A DNA stretch of 64,000 bases from Canna indica (taxonomy: Eukaryota > Streptophyta > Magnoliopsida > Zingiberales > Cannaceae). The stretch is from NCBI GenBank assembly GCA_034359265.1, contig CP136891.1, forward strand, positions 47,980,001-48,044,000, given 5' to 3'. Under the pieces are notes generated by a model, which was given only the letters and a program-made list of their open reading frames with translations, did no database searches and was not told the DNA's origin. This document shows, piece by piece, positions 35,806-48,031 of the stretch; within the stretch, counting starts at the first letter, position 1; every line of letters starts with the position of its first letter. A program made the position numbers and the translations under genes.

Positions 35806-36114
35806 AGTTTTTAATTATTATTTTTAATGTTATGATATTCTTTCCGGAAGCAAAAACTACCAGTTATATATATATGCTGCAATGAAAAAAAGCAGCTGAA
35901 CTTGTTATCCCTTCTATTTCATTTGTCTTTTTAACATAACTTTGTATCCTGACTAATGTGTCAAGTTCTAAAGAGATCCTTCTATAAATCTTAGATTTTG
36001 GTGATTCTTTTAGTCACCAAACCCACATTTTGATGTCAGTGGTAGCCCCGCCGAGATGCATTTTATGTAGTTAAGACATTGATTATGACAGTGATATCAT
36101 GACATATGTTAAGC

Positions 36115-36331
36115 CAGGGGCGAAGCCAGAAAATTATCTCAGGATGAGCAAAATATAAAATCGTATATCACAGAGTCAATTACATGATAAAAAAATATTT
36201 CTAGAGGGGGCAAATAATAATATAACTAAATACTAATATATATAATATAAATTATTATATATCTTAAAGGGGGAGACAAATGTAGGGGGGGCAGTTGCCC
36301 CCCCCCTGACAATATGTTGGCTCTGCCCCTG
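36115..36331. mobile_element. hAT-type MITE (217 bp)
   Basis: The ends are CAGGGGCGAAGCCAG and GGCTCTGCCCCTG. The 8 bp flanks are TGTTAAGC (36107-36114) and CGTTAAGC (36332-36339), a target duplication with one mismatch. The duplicated bases are the terminal TGTTAAGC of the Copia LTR, so the MITE landed at its very edge. There is no coding capacity. Confidence 0.88.
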
Positions 36332-36476
36332 CGTTAAGCCTCAAATGTTCAAAAGTATTATTCATCTCACTATATATATTTACATGAGAATGAGAATAAG
36401 ATAAGCATGAGACATAGAATAAACTAAGCTATCCCGGCATAAGATAAACATCAATAATAAAGAGATAAATATATCA
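36332..36476 (-). repeat. 3' LTR of the Copia element
   Basis: It matches 50261-50410 (AAGCCTCAAATGTTCAAAAGTATTATTC through GATAAACATCAATAATAAAGAG) and ends ATATATCA. The terminal TGTTAAGC copy lies on the far side of the MITE at 36107. The left arm has a short deletion relative to the 5' LTR. Confidence 0.85.
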
Positions 36477-37440
36477 AGTTGGAGCGTAGATATTAATCAT
36501 GCCCAGCTTGTCACAAAGAAGTTTGAACCGAATAGAACTGAGTGCCTTGGTGAAGATATCAGCAAGTTGTTCTTGTGGAGTATGAGTGACAATTTTCTTA
36601 GAGAGAACAGCATCCCGAATGATGTTGTTTAGTCCTTTCATGAAAGATAGAATTATTGGCGATATAAATGGCAAATTGATTATCACAATACATAGTCATG
36701 GGCTCATCACAAGAAATTCCTAGCTCTTTGAGTAAATTGTCAACCCACATTAGTTCACAAGCAGTGTGTGTCATAGCCATATATGTAGCCTCTACACTAG
36801 ATCGAGCTACCACATTTTATTTTTTACTTCTCCAACTAACTAGATTTCCTCATGTATATGTGCAATATCCCGTGGTAGCCCTCCTATCATGAGGAGAACT
36901 GGCGTAGTCTGCATTAGAGTATCCTTCGACTTTTATGTGACCATTTTTCTTATACCATAAGTCATATCCTGATGATTTCTTAATATAGTGCAAGATCCTC
37001 AACACGCCATTTCAATGGGAACACTTTGGCCAACTGCAAAGGAAATATATGGTCGAGTCAAACAAAGATATATTAGTTTTTCGACCAATCTATGAAACCT
37101 TGTTGGGTCATCGAAATCATTTTCACCCTCGAGTGTCGAAATGAGTTGAGACTCAATAGGGGCTTCAACATGTTTGCAACCAAGTAAGCCTACTTCATAG
37201 AGAAGATCCATGGCATACTTTTTTTGAGATAAGACTACTCCCATAGAATTATAGGCAAATTCGATGCCTAAAAAGTACTTTGGTCTTCCAAGGTCTTTGG
37301 CAACAAAATGTTTTTGCAAGTGATCTTTTTACTTTATCAATCCCTTCTTTATCGCTACCTATGAGAAAAATGTCATTCACATATACTGCAAGAATGATGT
37401 TGTGAGAATGATGGCTGCAAGAATGATGAGAGCAGTCATC
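36477..37440 (-). pseudogene. Copia reverse transcriptase end and RNase H, with large internal deletion
   Basis: The stretch near 37440 reads ..RAMDEEMTAL, the entry of Copia RT, and is followed almost at once by AVYVNDIFLIGSD, the catalytic block (normally YVDD). The RT body between them is missing. Then come KYFLGIEFAYNSMGVVLSQ (37319-36999) and the RNase H part with ARSSVEATYMAMTHTACEL, YCDNQFAIYIANN and FHERTK. The end HTPQEQLADIFTKAL before the LTR is standard. Copia RT and RNase H copy the element's RNA; this one could not. Confidence 0.85.
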
Positions 37441-38627
37441 TCCTCATCCATAGCACGTTTCCACTTATGGTTGAGCAGAGCTTCCTAATAAGTCTTAGGA
37501 ATAGAGATGGTAGACAAGGATAATGCAAACTCACGAAAAGATGGCGATAGTTGAGTAAACGAGACATAATGACTAATAGGATGAGCTGTACAGTGACGTT
37601 TACCTTTATGAAGGGCAACAGGTATTTCAAGTTCAGGAGAAGGATCTTGTTGAGACTGAGGAGTGGGAAGAGAGGTTTGCTGTCTGGAGGATCCATCTAA
37701 TTTCTTATGACTTCTCTGAGGTTTGTTGTCTGGAAGATCCATCTAATTTCTTATGTCTCCTCTGATAAACCTATAAAGGAATTCTAGAAGTAGGAGGTGG
37801 CACGTCTACGGGAGGAGGAAGTGGATTATACTCAATGTTGGGTACCCGAGGATTTCCAGAAAAAGTGAAAAAGGGTGTATCTTTCAAGAATGTCACATTA
37901 GCAGTTGTAAAAAGTTTCCTAGTACTTGGTTCATAACACCTATACCCTTTTTGGGTGCGAGAATACCCAATAAAGATGCACTTCAGCGCCCTCGGTGATA
38001 GTTTGTCATGACCACAAGAGTATGAGCAAAACAAATACATCCAAAGGTTTTGGGGAGAACCTTAAATAAGGGCGTATTAGGTTAAAGGATAGAATATGGA
38101 GACTTGTTCCCAAGGATAGAGGAAGGAACCTGATTGATAAGATAAGTAGCTGTAAGAATAGCATCCCCAAAAGTACCTAGGTACATTCATATGAAACATC
38201 AAAGTTCTGGCAACATCTAAGAGATGACGATTTTTGTGCTCGACAATCCCGTTCTGTTAAGATATGTAAGAACAAGATGTTTCGTGAATAATGCCTTGGG
38301 AATTACAAAAATTAACAAAATCAGAGTGAAGATATTCACGAGCATTATCAATACGTAATATTTTGACAGAGATACTAAATTGATTTTTTATTTCAGAATA
38401 AAAAATTTGAAATATTGTGAACACTTCAAATCGACATTTCATTAAATAGACCCACGTCATACAAGTGTAGTCATGGATGAAAGTAACGAAATACATATAT
38501 CTTATATGATTCTCAACAGGACTGGGACCCTAAATATTAGAATGAATTAAAGTAAACCTAGATTCACTACGCGAATTCAAGCTATGTGGAAAGGATACTC
38601 TATGGTGTTTGCCTAACTCACAAGCTT
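37441..38627 (-). pseudogene. Copia integrase, broken
   Basis: The left half after the insertion reads ELGKHHRVSFPHS, then IHSN with the first DDE aspartate codon changed to asparagine and a stop two codons later. VKILRIDNAREYL (second aspartate) and NGIVEHKNRHLL (glutamate) follow. The frame 38040-37771 holds the C-terminal part with ALKCIFIGYSRTQKGYRCYE. The zinc-finger half lies on the far side of the nested element at 46753-47056. The region 37742-37441 is a low-complexity linker with two near-repeats of a DLPD(N)KP motif. Confidence 0.85.
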
Positions 38628-40163
38628 TGTTGGACAAATGGTGACACTAGAGGGGGGTGAATAGTATGTTTACTAATTCGATTAATCTAAATTCTGATTT
38701 AACCATTAACTTAGATCGATTAGGGATTTGCAATCGATGATTGTATGCGGAAGCAATAATAATTAAGCAATTTAAAACACACAAGATATCAATGCAAACA
38801 CAAGTAATTTATAGTGGTTCGGCCCCAATGCCTACTCCACTACCTAAGCACCCCGCTTAGGATTTCCAAACTAAGTTTTACTAGATTAATTAGTTTCCCT
38901 TACAACAATGACTTTTCACCAGAAAATCTCCGCTCTCCAACCGAAGGCACTTCCACACCCGGAAGTATCCTGCCTTCCTACCGAGAGCACTTTCCCACCT
39001 TAACCTAAGGGACAACTAGAATTAATCCTAGTAACAACTAAGTTTACACAAGTGGTTTTACTCTTTTTCACCAAAGATACCACTTCACACACAAAAGACC
39101 AAACACCCAGTCTTCTACAGACGCACAAATTAAAACAAAATAGATCAAACAACAATTAAAATTACAATGAAAAAGAGCGTAGAATGTAACCAAACAATTT
39201 GTGCTCTTTTCACAGCCTTGGAACCTCCAACTCGCTAAGCCGTAGAGCTCAATTCAATTTCCGAGTTGAGGAATCATATGGCACTTGAAGAACTTGCCGA
39301 AGTAGCAGAGCGCATTTTTAAATCTTTTGGAATGCTCTAAATCTTCCTTTTGAATACTCAATCAAAGCTATAAGAATCAAGGAAGAAGATTAATAGAATC
39401 ATATGAGGGTATATTTATACCATGCTGAAGAAACGGCTGTTCAAGGGATAAAAAACTATCTGTTACAGGCCGCCAATCGAATGGTCGATCGAATGGTCGA
39501 TCGACCGGTCATTCGACTGCTGGTCCTCTCCCTGTGGGCGGTCAAAAAATTGCGATCCCGATCTTTGGTCGACCGACGTGATCTGCGTCTTCGGCTATTC
39601 GCAGGTCGGTCAACCGACTGGTCGACCGCCAAGCCTACTGCCCTTTTTGGGCTTCGGTCGGTCGACCGGGCCGGTCGACCGACAGACGCAAGAAGCTTGT
39701 AATTTCTCTTTCGGTCGACCGACGCAAGCTGCGTCTGCAGCTAGCCTCAGTCTGGTCGACCGATCGGTCGACCGCTAGGGCTACTACCCATTTCTTACCC
39801 TATTCGGTCGACCGAATTTAGGCTGAGATTGTTTTCTTCGGCCTTTTTCTTCCGAGCTTTATTTTCGGGTTTCGGCTTTCAACGAGCATCGTGTTAGAAA
39901 GCTTTCCATGTGATCTTTGAGCTCGTCCGATGCAACTTTGGTGCACTCGTCGATCTTCGATAAACTTTCGTGATAAACCCAAGTGCGACGATCAATGTCC
40001 TTCTGATTTCCGATTTCTTCCGATATTTTCGATCTAGGACATCGAACACTAATTAATATGGAACCTGAAAGATATTCTCAATGAAATTATTAGTCTCATG
40101 TTTGTTATCATCAAAACCATCAAAACCGAGATTAAGGCTAAGGTTGAAAACCTAAAGCCAACA
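38628..40163 (-). repeat. 3' LTR of gag-only element copy 2 (1536 bp)
   Basis: It starts TGTTGGACAAATGG and ends GCCAACA on the plus strand, matching 45158-46747 throughout. The U3 palindrome cluster is at about 39470-39810 and the TATA box (complement) at 39412-39419. It is about 50 bases shorter than the 5' LTR, mainly in the palindrome cluster. Confidence 0.9.
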
Positions 40164-43100
40164 ATCTTCCCCTTTTTGATGATGACAAACATCCATAAGA
40201 AAATATATCATTAAAGCATATAGGATATCAACTAAGGGATTTCTCCCCCTATCAACATGCATATCTATGAGCTAAACTCTCCCTATCTATATGCATGGAT
40301 TTCCTATGTTTTTCTCCTTATTTACCTATACTTTTCTTCCACTTTTTCTTATAAACTTCTCCCCCTTTTTCTTATACTTCTCTCCCCCTTTTGACATCAA
40401 TCAAAAAGGGCAAGAAATGTCTATCTAGTTAAAGGGATGAAACACAAGTAATTTTTTATGAAGTTGAGACTCTAAAGATTTTTTATGAAACATGAAAATC
40501 TCAATCAAAGGGATGGAAAACAAGTATTTAACATGAAACTTAATTCATACATGATATATTTAAAGCTAAATTTTTGAATTTAAGGTAAGTCATTTATGTT
40601 CTCAAAATGAATATTATTTCTTTTTCATGACATTTTGGTTTCATTCAAACTTTCAAACTACCAAAATATGGTCATTTAAATCATGTATATCAAGTTTGAA
40701 ATGAAACAAATGTCATTTGATTTAAATATGAACTTAGCATGTTTTCATTTGAAAAAAGTATGAAACTATGAAAATGCTAAGTCTCAAGTTTTGTTATCTA
40801 CTCATGTTTTCTCAAACTTAGGCATTTAGACATCAAACATGAGATAATGTAAGTCTATGAATCAAGTTTGGGCTTAAGATGAAATTTTTAATTCATTTGT
40901 TGACTTAGGTCAAACTATACTTAAAGTTTTCAAAGAATCAAACTTTTAAATTTATACAAAATCAAATTTTCGATGAAAAAACTTTGGTACCAATGTTTTT
41001 GGATGAAAATTTTTGATACCAAATATTGAGTGGTCATTTGAAATGCATGAACAAAATTTGAACTCAAAAGAATTTTCAAAGACCATTTTTCATCATATAT
41101 TGATTTTAATCAAAAGCTTATTTTTAAGATACCGCTCAATATATCAAAATCATTTTTAGAAATGATTTTGCTCAAGAAATAATGAGAACGATATTAGAGA
41201 TGAAATCAAAATAGCATGCAAAAAGTTTCATTTGAAGTTTTTGAAGAAAATTCAAAGTATCAAAAAGATTGATATATCAAATAAGTAATACTTTGTGTTT
41301 TTGAAATTCAACTTCAAAATTTCATTTTAAATTAGATTCTTCACGAAACTTTTTGAAATTTTTTACACATAAAACTAGATTTTCCAATGAATGTGTAGTT
41401 TTATAAATAACTAGATTTTTCTAAAAAGATTTCTAGAAATAACTGAAATTGGTGATACAATTGTTAAACAAATGGCAATCCTTGTAATTTTCAGTTATTC
41501 TTTAAAACTTGTTCAATTTTTATTCAAATTTTCATGACACCATAATGTGATCATGTAAAGAGTATATGTCAAATTTGAGATGAAAATTATATTCTTAAGT
41601 CAAATATCAACCTAGCATGGTTTCATTCAAAACTAAGCTAGTTATCATGAAACTTGCTAAGTTTCAATCTTAATATTTACTCATGATTTTTCATACTTAA
41701 ACATATGGATACTTAACATGAGTAAATCTAAATAGGTTTCTCAAATATGGATCATAAATGAGACCTTTAAGTCAACTTGTTGACTTGGATCATCTAGGTT
41801 CAAAAGAGGTTTTCATGAATTGACCTATATTGTCATTTTATCAATATCCATATGAATTTTTCAATCTAAGTGCATGGAAACATGTCATACTTATTTCTAA
41901 ACATGTTTATGAAGTTTGGACTTAAAATCAAGTGTCCAAGTCAATTTGTTGACTTGGGTCAAACCTTTTCAAGTTTAAGTCCCCTAAAGTGATATAAATA
42001 TCACATTGTTCATCTAGACATGATTTTTCAATTTTAGATACCTAGACTCATGTGATATGTGTATCTAAACATGTTCATTTCATTTTTAGCTTAAAATGAG
42101 GTCTCTAACAAGAAATTTTAAACTAGTCCAATTTCATTCAATATTAATATCATGAAATTGTCTAGTTATCATGAAATTGCATACTCATGAAAATTCAATA
42201 TTTATCATTCAAAAACAATCATGAGTATATAGAGACATCATTAAATATGTAAATTCAGTTATCATACTAAGAATTTTGTAAAGTTAAATTCATACCTTAT
42301 TTTTAGAAATTTCATTTCATTTCAAGTTTAACTTAACATGAAGTCTCTAAAGAAGAATTTTAACCTAGTTCAAGTTTCATTCAATCAAGATATCATGAAA
42401 TTGAGCTAAGTTAACAAAAAATTTATTACTCATGAAGATTCAAATATTTATTATGCATAATCAATCATGAGCATAGAGAAATCATTTAAGCATGAATATT
42501 CAATTATTTTACAAAGATTTTTGCAAAATTAAATTCATACCTTATTTCTTGAAAATTTGCCCAACTTTTCATTTCCTTTTTCATTTTCTTTTGGATAGCA
42601 TAGCCTTTCAAATTTTTAACTTGCAAGTAGACTTCATTAGTATCATAATGAAATAATATGACTACTAGCAAGCTATCATACTACATAGCAATTCAAGGTT
42701 CAATGCAAAGTTTCATTTTAAAACCTTAAGCTATGCTAGATAGTAAAGATTCATTTTAAATGAGTTTTCATGATATCTAAATGAATCTAAGAGATCCTAA
42801 GATGTGAAACATTTGAGGAATAAGATCTCTACCTATGTTTAACTAGTTTGGACTTAAAGAAATGTCTCTAATAGCAAGTATCAACCTAGAGCAAGTTTCA
42901 TTTGATGAAATTTGCCTAAGTGCTAATATTCTACCTACTCACGAGAATTCAAGGATTTTACATGCAATTCTAGTCATGAGTATAGAGATATTATTTTATA
43001 TTAACCAATGAGGTATAACACTTAGATTTTAAAATTATCAAGGTTATACCTTATTCATGATGATTTAGCCAAACTAATATTTTTCTTCCTAAAGAGCCTT

Positions 43101-43645
43101 CCTAAAAACTTATAACTTGCAAGTATACTTCTTAAGTAGACAATGAAACCAATTGTACATGCAAGCTATTAAACTAAATAGTGAAGAGAAAAACCAAGTA
43201 TCATTTATCAACTTCAACTTCACTAAATAGCATGGATTTATTTTCAAAGAAATTATTCATGATAACAAAATGAATCAGGAGATCTCAAAATATAAAATTT
43301 TGAAACATAAGATCTCCAACCCTTCGTATTGGTTGAAAACTGAAAGGTCACAATGTGTCTACGATTTAGAACCGCAATCAAAAATTACTGGCCACCGGGG
43401 TCTCCGAAGAGATCGGAAAATCAAAAATTAAAAACGTTTTTGAAATATATTAAGAGCGGGGAAAACAACTCAAATTAAGCATATATCAACACTCCAACTT
43501 AAATAGAACAAACCAAAGAAGGAGATGATACAAAATATACCTAGATGCCAATTTCCATACTTTAGGCATCATGATGATTCGAAGTTGTAACCTCTTGGAG
43601 ATTTCTCATTTAGATCCAAGGTCAACTTCAATTCTTCGCTTCTCT
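40164..43645 (-). repeat. Non-coding AT-rich part of gag-only element copy 2
   Basis: The complement of the polypurine tract (ATCTTCCCCTTTTTGATG) stands at 40164. The rest is AT-rich with recurring words (CATGAGTA, GCTTAATTTAAG-like, ATGAAATTGC, AGTCTCTAA) that mirror the repeats of copy 1 at 2910-5388. No reading frame or enzyme motif is visible on either strand. Confidence 0.65.
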
Positions 43646-45089
43646 CTACCCTTGTGTGGTGCCTCCCCCTACAAAAGAGCATGAGATCTTTGATACCCAA
43701 ATGGCTTTGGGTCCTTGGGGGTTAGAGGGCTTAGGAATCCAAAGTGTCCTAACAACACTTAGATTTTTCTTTAATGCGCAATCATAAATAGCATGCCCAA
43801 ATACACCACAACAAAAGCAATATCCATTAAATTTCTTTTTATTTTTGTTATGAACATGAGATTTATTTTTAGAATGCTTGTCATTTGACACATGATGAGT
43901 ATGAGCATTCTTGAAAGAAACATTTGTATTTCCAGAATTCTTAGAAGATGAATTGCTAGATAAATTATTGACTTTCTTATTTAGACAAACAACCTCATTT
44001 TTTAAATCATTCATTGATCTTTAAATAGCATGCAATTGAGTTTTTAGCATGCTATTTTCATTTTTATGTTTCAAGTCATTAACTTCTAGTCATTAACTTC
44101 TAGAGTTAATGTATCATGGCAAGGATCAATCATGTTAGTTTTCAATTTTTAATTTTCACTCTTCAAATCATTATTTCATTTTTCAAATCCATATTCTCAC
44201 TTTTTAAGTCTTCAATTTCAATCTTAAAATTGTCATAGCAAGAATTAAAAATACAAGTATTCAATTTATCTTTCTCTAATTCATGCACATGAGAACTAAG
44301 TCTTAAATTTTCTTTCTTTAATTTTTTATTTTCCTTATTCTTTTTCACAAGCAATGCATACATTTTTTGATATTCCTCAACTAGTTCCTCATATGACATG
44401 TCAAATGAACTAGAGGAGCTATGACTATCATTATCAATGAAATTTTTATCATGACAAGAGGTGGAGGGATTTACCTCATTTTTTAATCCCATGAGGCACA
44501 ATTGAAAAGTATCTCTATTGTCATGATGAGAGGATGCTTCGAGGGACTCGGAGGATGATGTAGAAGCATTTGACGTCTTCCTTGCTTTATTTTTCAATAG
44601 TGGACAATTCTTCTTGATATGCCCCTTCTCCTTGCACAAATGCCAAATCACTTTTCTTTTCCGATTTCTTGTGCTCGTATGACTAGAGACACTATGGGCT
44701 TCAAAAACTATGTTAGTATTGGGTGGATGACAATTGTCATCACTCCATTCATCAAATGCATTAAGCTCTTCAATTTTTGCATAATTATAGAGCATATTTA
44801 AGGTAGCCCAAATATCAAAAGCGGAAGTACAATGCATGATCTTTTCAAAAATCTTATCATCCAAAGAACAAAATATACAATTTGTAGCTTTAGCATTTAA
44901 TTCAAACATATCAATTTGTTCTTGGGTCCATGCATTTATATTTTCCTTAAGTTCAACATATTGGATTTTTACCATCTTAAAAATACCTAAACCTTGGGTC
45001 TTAAGAAAGGTGTACATCCTAGATTTCCATATACCAAATTTTGAGGCATGGTACCTAGGAGGTGTGGAAACAACCGACTCTAGAGTCAT
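43646..45089 (-). pseudogene. Copia-type gag of copy 2, broken
   Basis: The frame 45089-44163 opens MTLESVVSTPPRYHASKFG and continues with MHCTSAFDIWATLNMLYN, then jumps to the zinc-knuckle region WHLCKEKGHIKKNC, where the first cysteine has become tryptophan. A coiled coil of KENKKLKKENLRL type follows. The frame breaks at about 44160 and resumes at 44014-43646 with the second knuckle CFCCGVFGHAIYDC and AIWVSK. The central UBN2 part is missing exactly as in copy 1. Confidence 0.83.
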
Positions 45090-45143
45090 TTCAAGATTGA
45101 GACAAGGTGTAGAAGAGATGGTGAAATCTCAAGCTTTGAACCC

Positions 45144-45155
45144 GCTCTGATACCA
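45144..45155 (-). other. Primer-binding site of copy 2
   Basis: GCTCTGATACCA is the complement of TGGTATCAGAGC, the initiator tRNA-Met word. It lies two bases from the LTR at 45158, the same arrangement as copy 1. Confidence 0.9.
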
Positions 45156-45157
45156 AT

Positions 45158-46747
45158 TGTTGGACAAATGGCGACACTAGAGGGGGGGTGAATAGTATGT
45201 TTACTAATTCAATTAGCCTAAATTCTGATTTAATCGTTTACTTAGATCGATTAGGCGATTTGCAATTCGATGATTGTATGCGGAAGCAATAATAATTAAG
45301 CAATTTAAAACACACAAGATATCAATGCAAACACGAGTAATTTATAGTGGTTCGGCCCCAATGCCTACTCCACTACCTAAGCACCCCGCTTAGGATTTCC
45401 AAACTAAGTTTTACTAGATTAATTAGTTTCCCTTACAACAAGGACTTTTCACCAAAAAGTCTCTGCTCTCCAACCGAAGGCACTTCCACACCCGGAAGTA
45501 TCCCGCCTTCCTGCCGAGAGCACTTTCCCACCTTAACCTAAGGGACAACTAGAATTAATCCTAGTAACAACTAAGTTTACACAAGTGGCTTTACTCCTTT
45601 TCACCAAGGATACCACTTCACACACAGAAGACCAAACACCCGGTCTTCTACAGACGCACAAATTAAATCAAAACAGATCAAACAACAGTTGAAATTACAA
45701 TGAAAAAGAGGGTAGAATGTAACCAAACAATTTGTGCTCTTTTCACAGCCTTGAACCTCCAACTCGCTAAGTCGTAGAGCTCAATTCAATTTTCGAGTTG
45801 AGGAATCAGATGGCGCTTGAAGAAGAACTTGCGGAAGTAGCAGAGCGCATTTTTAAATCTTTTGGAAGGCTCTAAATCTTCTTTTTGAATACTCAATCAA
45901 AGCTATAAGAATCAAGGAAGAAGATTAAAAGAATCATATGAGGGTATATCTATACCCTGCTGAAGAAACGGCTGTTCAACGGATAGAAAACTATTCGTTA
46001 CATGCCACCGGTCGAATGGTCGGGGTCGAATGGTCTATCGACCGGTCGATCGATCGGTCATTCGACCGCTGGTTCTCTCCCTGTGGGCGGTCGACTGATG
46101 GTTCGACCGCTTGATGCAAAAATCGTGATCCCAATCTTCGGTTGACCCATCGGTCGACCGACGTGATCTGCGTCTTCGCCTATTTGCCGGTCGGTCGACC
46201 GACTGGTCGACCGCCAAGCCTATTGCCCTTTTTGGGCTTCGGTCGATCGACCGGGCCGGTCGACTAACATATGCAAGAAGCTTGTGATTTCTCTTTCGGT
46301 CGATCGACGCAAGCTGCGTCTGCAGCTAGCCTCGGTCCGATCGATCAATCGGTCGATCGCTAGGGCTACTACCCATTTCTTACCCTATTCGGTCGATCGA
46401 ATTTAGGCTGAGATTATTTTCTTCAGCCTTTTTCTTCCGCGCTTCATTTTCGGGTTTTGGCTTTCAATGGGCATCATGTCGGAGAGCTCTCCATGTGATC
46501 TTTGAGCTGGTCAGATGTGACTTTGGTGCACTCGTCGATCTTCGATAAACTTCTGCGACGAACCTGAGCGCGACGATCAATATCCTTCCGATTTCCATTT
46601 CTTCCTATATTTTTGATCTAGGACATCGAACGCTAATTGATATGGAACCTGAAAGATATTCTCATTGAAATTATTAGTCTCATGTTTGTTATCATCAAAA
46701 CCATCAAAATCGAGATTAAGGCTAAGGTTGAAAACCTAAAGCCAACA
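45158..46747 (-). repeat. 5' LTR of gag-only element copy 2 (1590 bp)
   Basis: It pairs with 38628-40163. The palindrome cluster spans about 46005-46400 and has changed several GTCGAC sites to GATCGA, a pattern consistent with C-to-T change at methylated CpG. The outer end GCCAACA abuts the AGCTT duplication. Confidence 0.9.
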
Positions 46748-46752
46748 AGCTT

Positions 46753-47056
46753 CACATTTAAAAAGAGTAAAAGGAACATACTTAGGAAGAACATTTTTAA
46801 GCTTTCCATGAAAGGGGTGACCTAGTTGACAGTGCCATTGGTAAAAGGAAGTAGAATGATGAGCCACAGGTAAACACGAAGATAGTAGATAGACACCTTC
46901 AGATTCATCTCCCCTACTAATCTTTCTCCTCATTTTTAGATCTTGTATAATACAATGAGAAGGGAAGAAAGTCACTAAACAATTATGATCTCTAGTCAGT
47001 TTGCTAATTGAGAGCAAGTTAAGAGGAAATTTTGGTAAGTAAAATACATTTTGCAA
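46753..47056 (-). pseudogene. Copia GAG-pre-integrase and zinc finger remnant
   Basis: It reads MQNVFYLPKFPLNLLSISKLT, the usual end of the protease/pre-integrase region, and then WHCQLGHPFHGKL with the HxxLGHP zinc-finger histidines and FKCEAC with the cysteine pair. The frame then runs into the nested element. Between 47057 and 47273 the sense is broken by stops. Confidence 0.85.
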
Positions 47057-47273
47057 GATTCAGATCATCAGATGTAACTATAGATCCTAAACCCTGAATA
47101 GGTGATACTGAGCCATCAGCTAAGCAACATGAGGAAGGCTATAGGCAGTATGCAATTTTGAAAAAGACTCTTATTACCTGACATACGATTGGAAGCACTA
47201 GAGTGAAGGATTCAGGACATACTAGAAGAAACAGTAGCTGCAACCCTAGAAGTAGAAGTCATATGTTTGTGTG

Positions 47274-48031
47274 TTAGTGGGTGCTGAAGAATTTATGGTG
47301 CCAGGGGATGTCTGAGTAGGAGTAGTAGTTTTGGCTTGTGGTCTCCCAAATTCTTGCCATTATCGACAAGATGATTTGATAGTCTGTAGTGTGGACATGG
47401 TGGAAAGGAATTTTTTCATGTCCACGATCTCCTGTCCTACCACCACGACCCCTGCCCCTAGCAATAAGGATCAAAATTTCAACAATAGAAGAGAGAGTCA
47501 GGGTAGGAGTAAATTCAATGACACGAAGAACTCTAGTCATGGCACTGCTCACATCAGGAATTGTATTATCAACCATAAGTTGGGTTCTGGCCCCTTGAAG
47601 TGATGATGGAAGGTCATTCAGAAACTTAGCCACTAGGAATTCATCTCTTTGTTTTTTTAGAACAAAAACATCAGCAGCAAGCGGGTGATACTCAGCTAAT
47701 TTATTTGCCTTAGCTTGAAGAGTAGCATAATATTCCTGCACAAAACCACCTTTTCGTCCATTTTTAGATTAAAAAGATTTGAATACAAAGTATACATTAT
47801 TGAGATGTTCTTGTGTTGGTAATAAATTTTCCTTAGGGCATCTCATATAATTTTTGTCGTTAAGTGAAAACCCATAGTAGAAGCCATCTGTGGTTCAAGA
47901 TGGTGTGCTTTCTTCTGTGAGCCACATAGGACTCTAAAAGCCCTTGCCAGCCACAAGAGATAATTAGCACCATTTAACTTAACTGAAGTGCCACAGGAGG
48001 TTGTCTTTGGATCTACCACTGCGTTTGACAC
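47274..48031 (-). pseudogene. Copia gag, broken
   Basis: The start is MSNAVVDPKTTSCG at 48031 with VKLNGANYLLW, the conserved Copia gag entry. A shift near 47840 is followed by the frame 47741-47274 with QEYYATLQAKANKLAEYH, LDDLP-like FLNDLPSSLQGARTQL and SAMTRVLRV, the end of the UBN2 domain. A glycine/arginine tail (RGRGRGGRTG) follows. Confidence 0.83.

Larger units (their letters stand above)
38628..46747 (-). mobile_element. Gag-only LTR retrotransposon, copy 2 (full length, 8.1 kb)
   Basis: It is flanked by the perfect 5 bp duplication AGCTT (38623-38627 and 46748-46752). Right to left: 5' LTR 45158-46747, primer-binding site, gag, about 3.5 kb AT-rich non-coding DNA, polypurine tract, 3' LTR 38628-40163. 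It interrupts the Copia integrase within the zinc-finger CxxC: the codons for KCEAC lie on one side and those for ELGKHHR on the other. Architecture and sequence match copy 1, and again no pol is present. Confidence 0.93.

Noticed and set aside
40780..43400. Possible hidden pol in the non-coding half of the gag-only element
   Set aside because: No RT (xxDD), integrase (HHCC, DDE), RNase H or protease block can be read in any frame, even allowing breaks.
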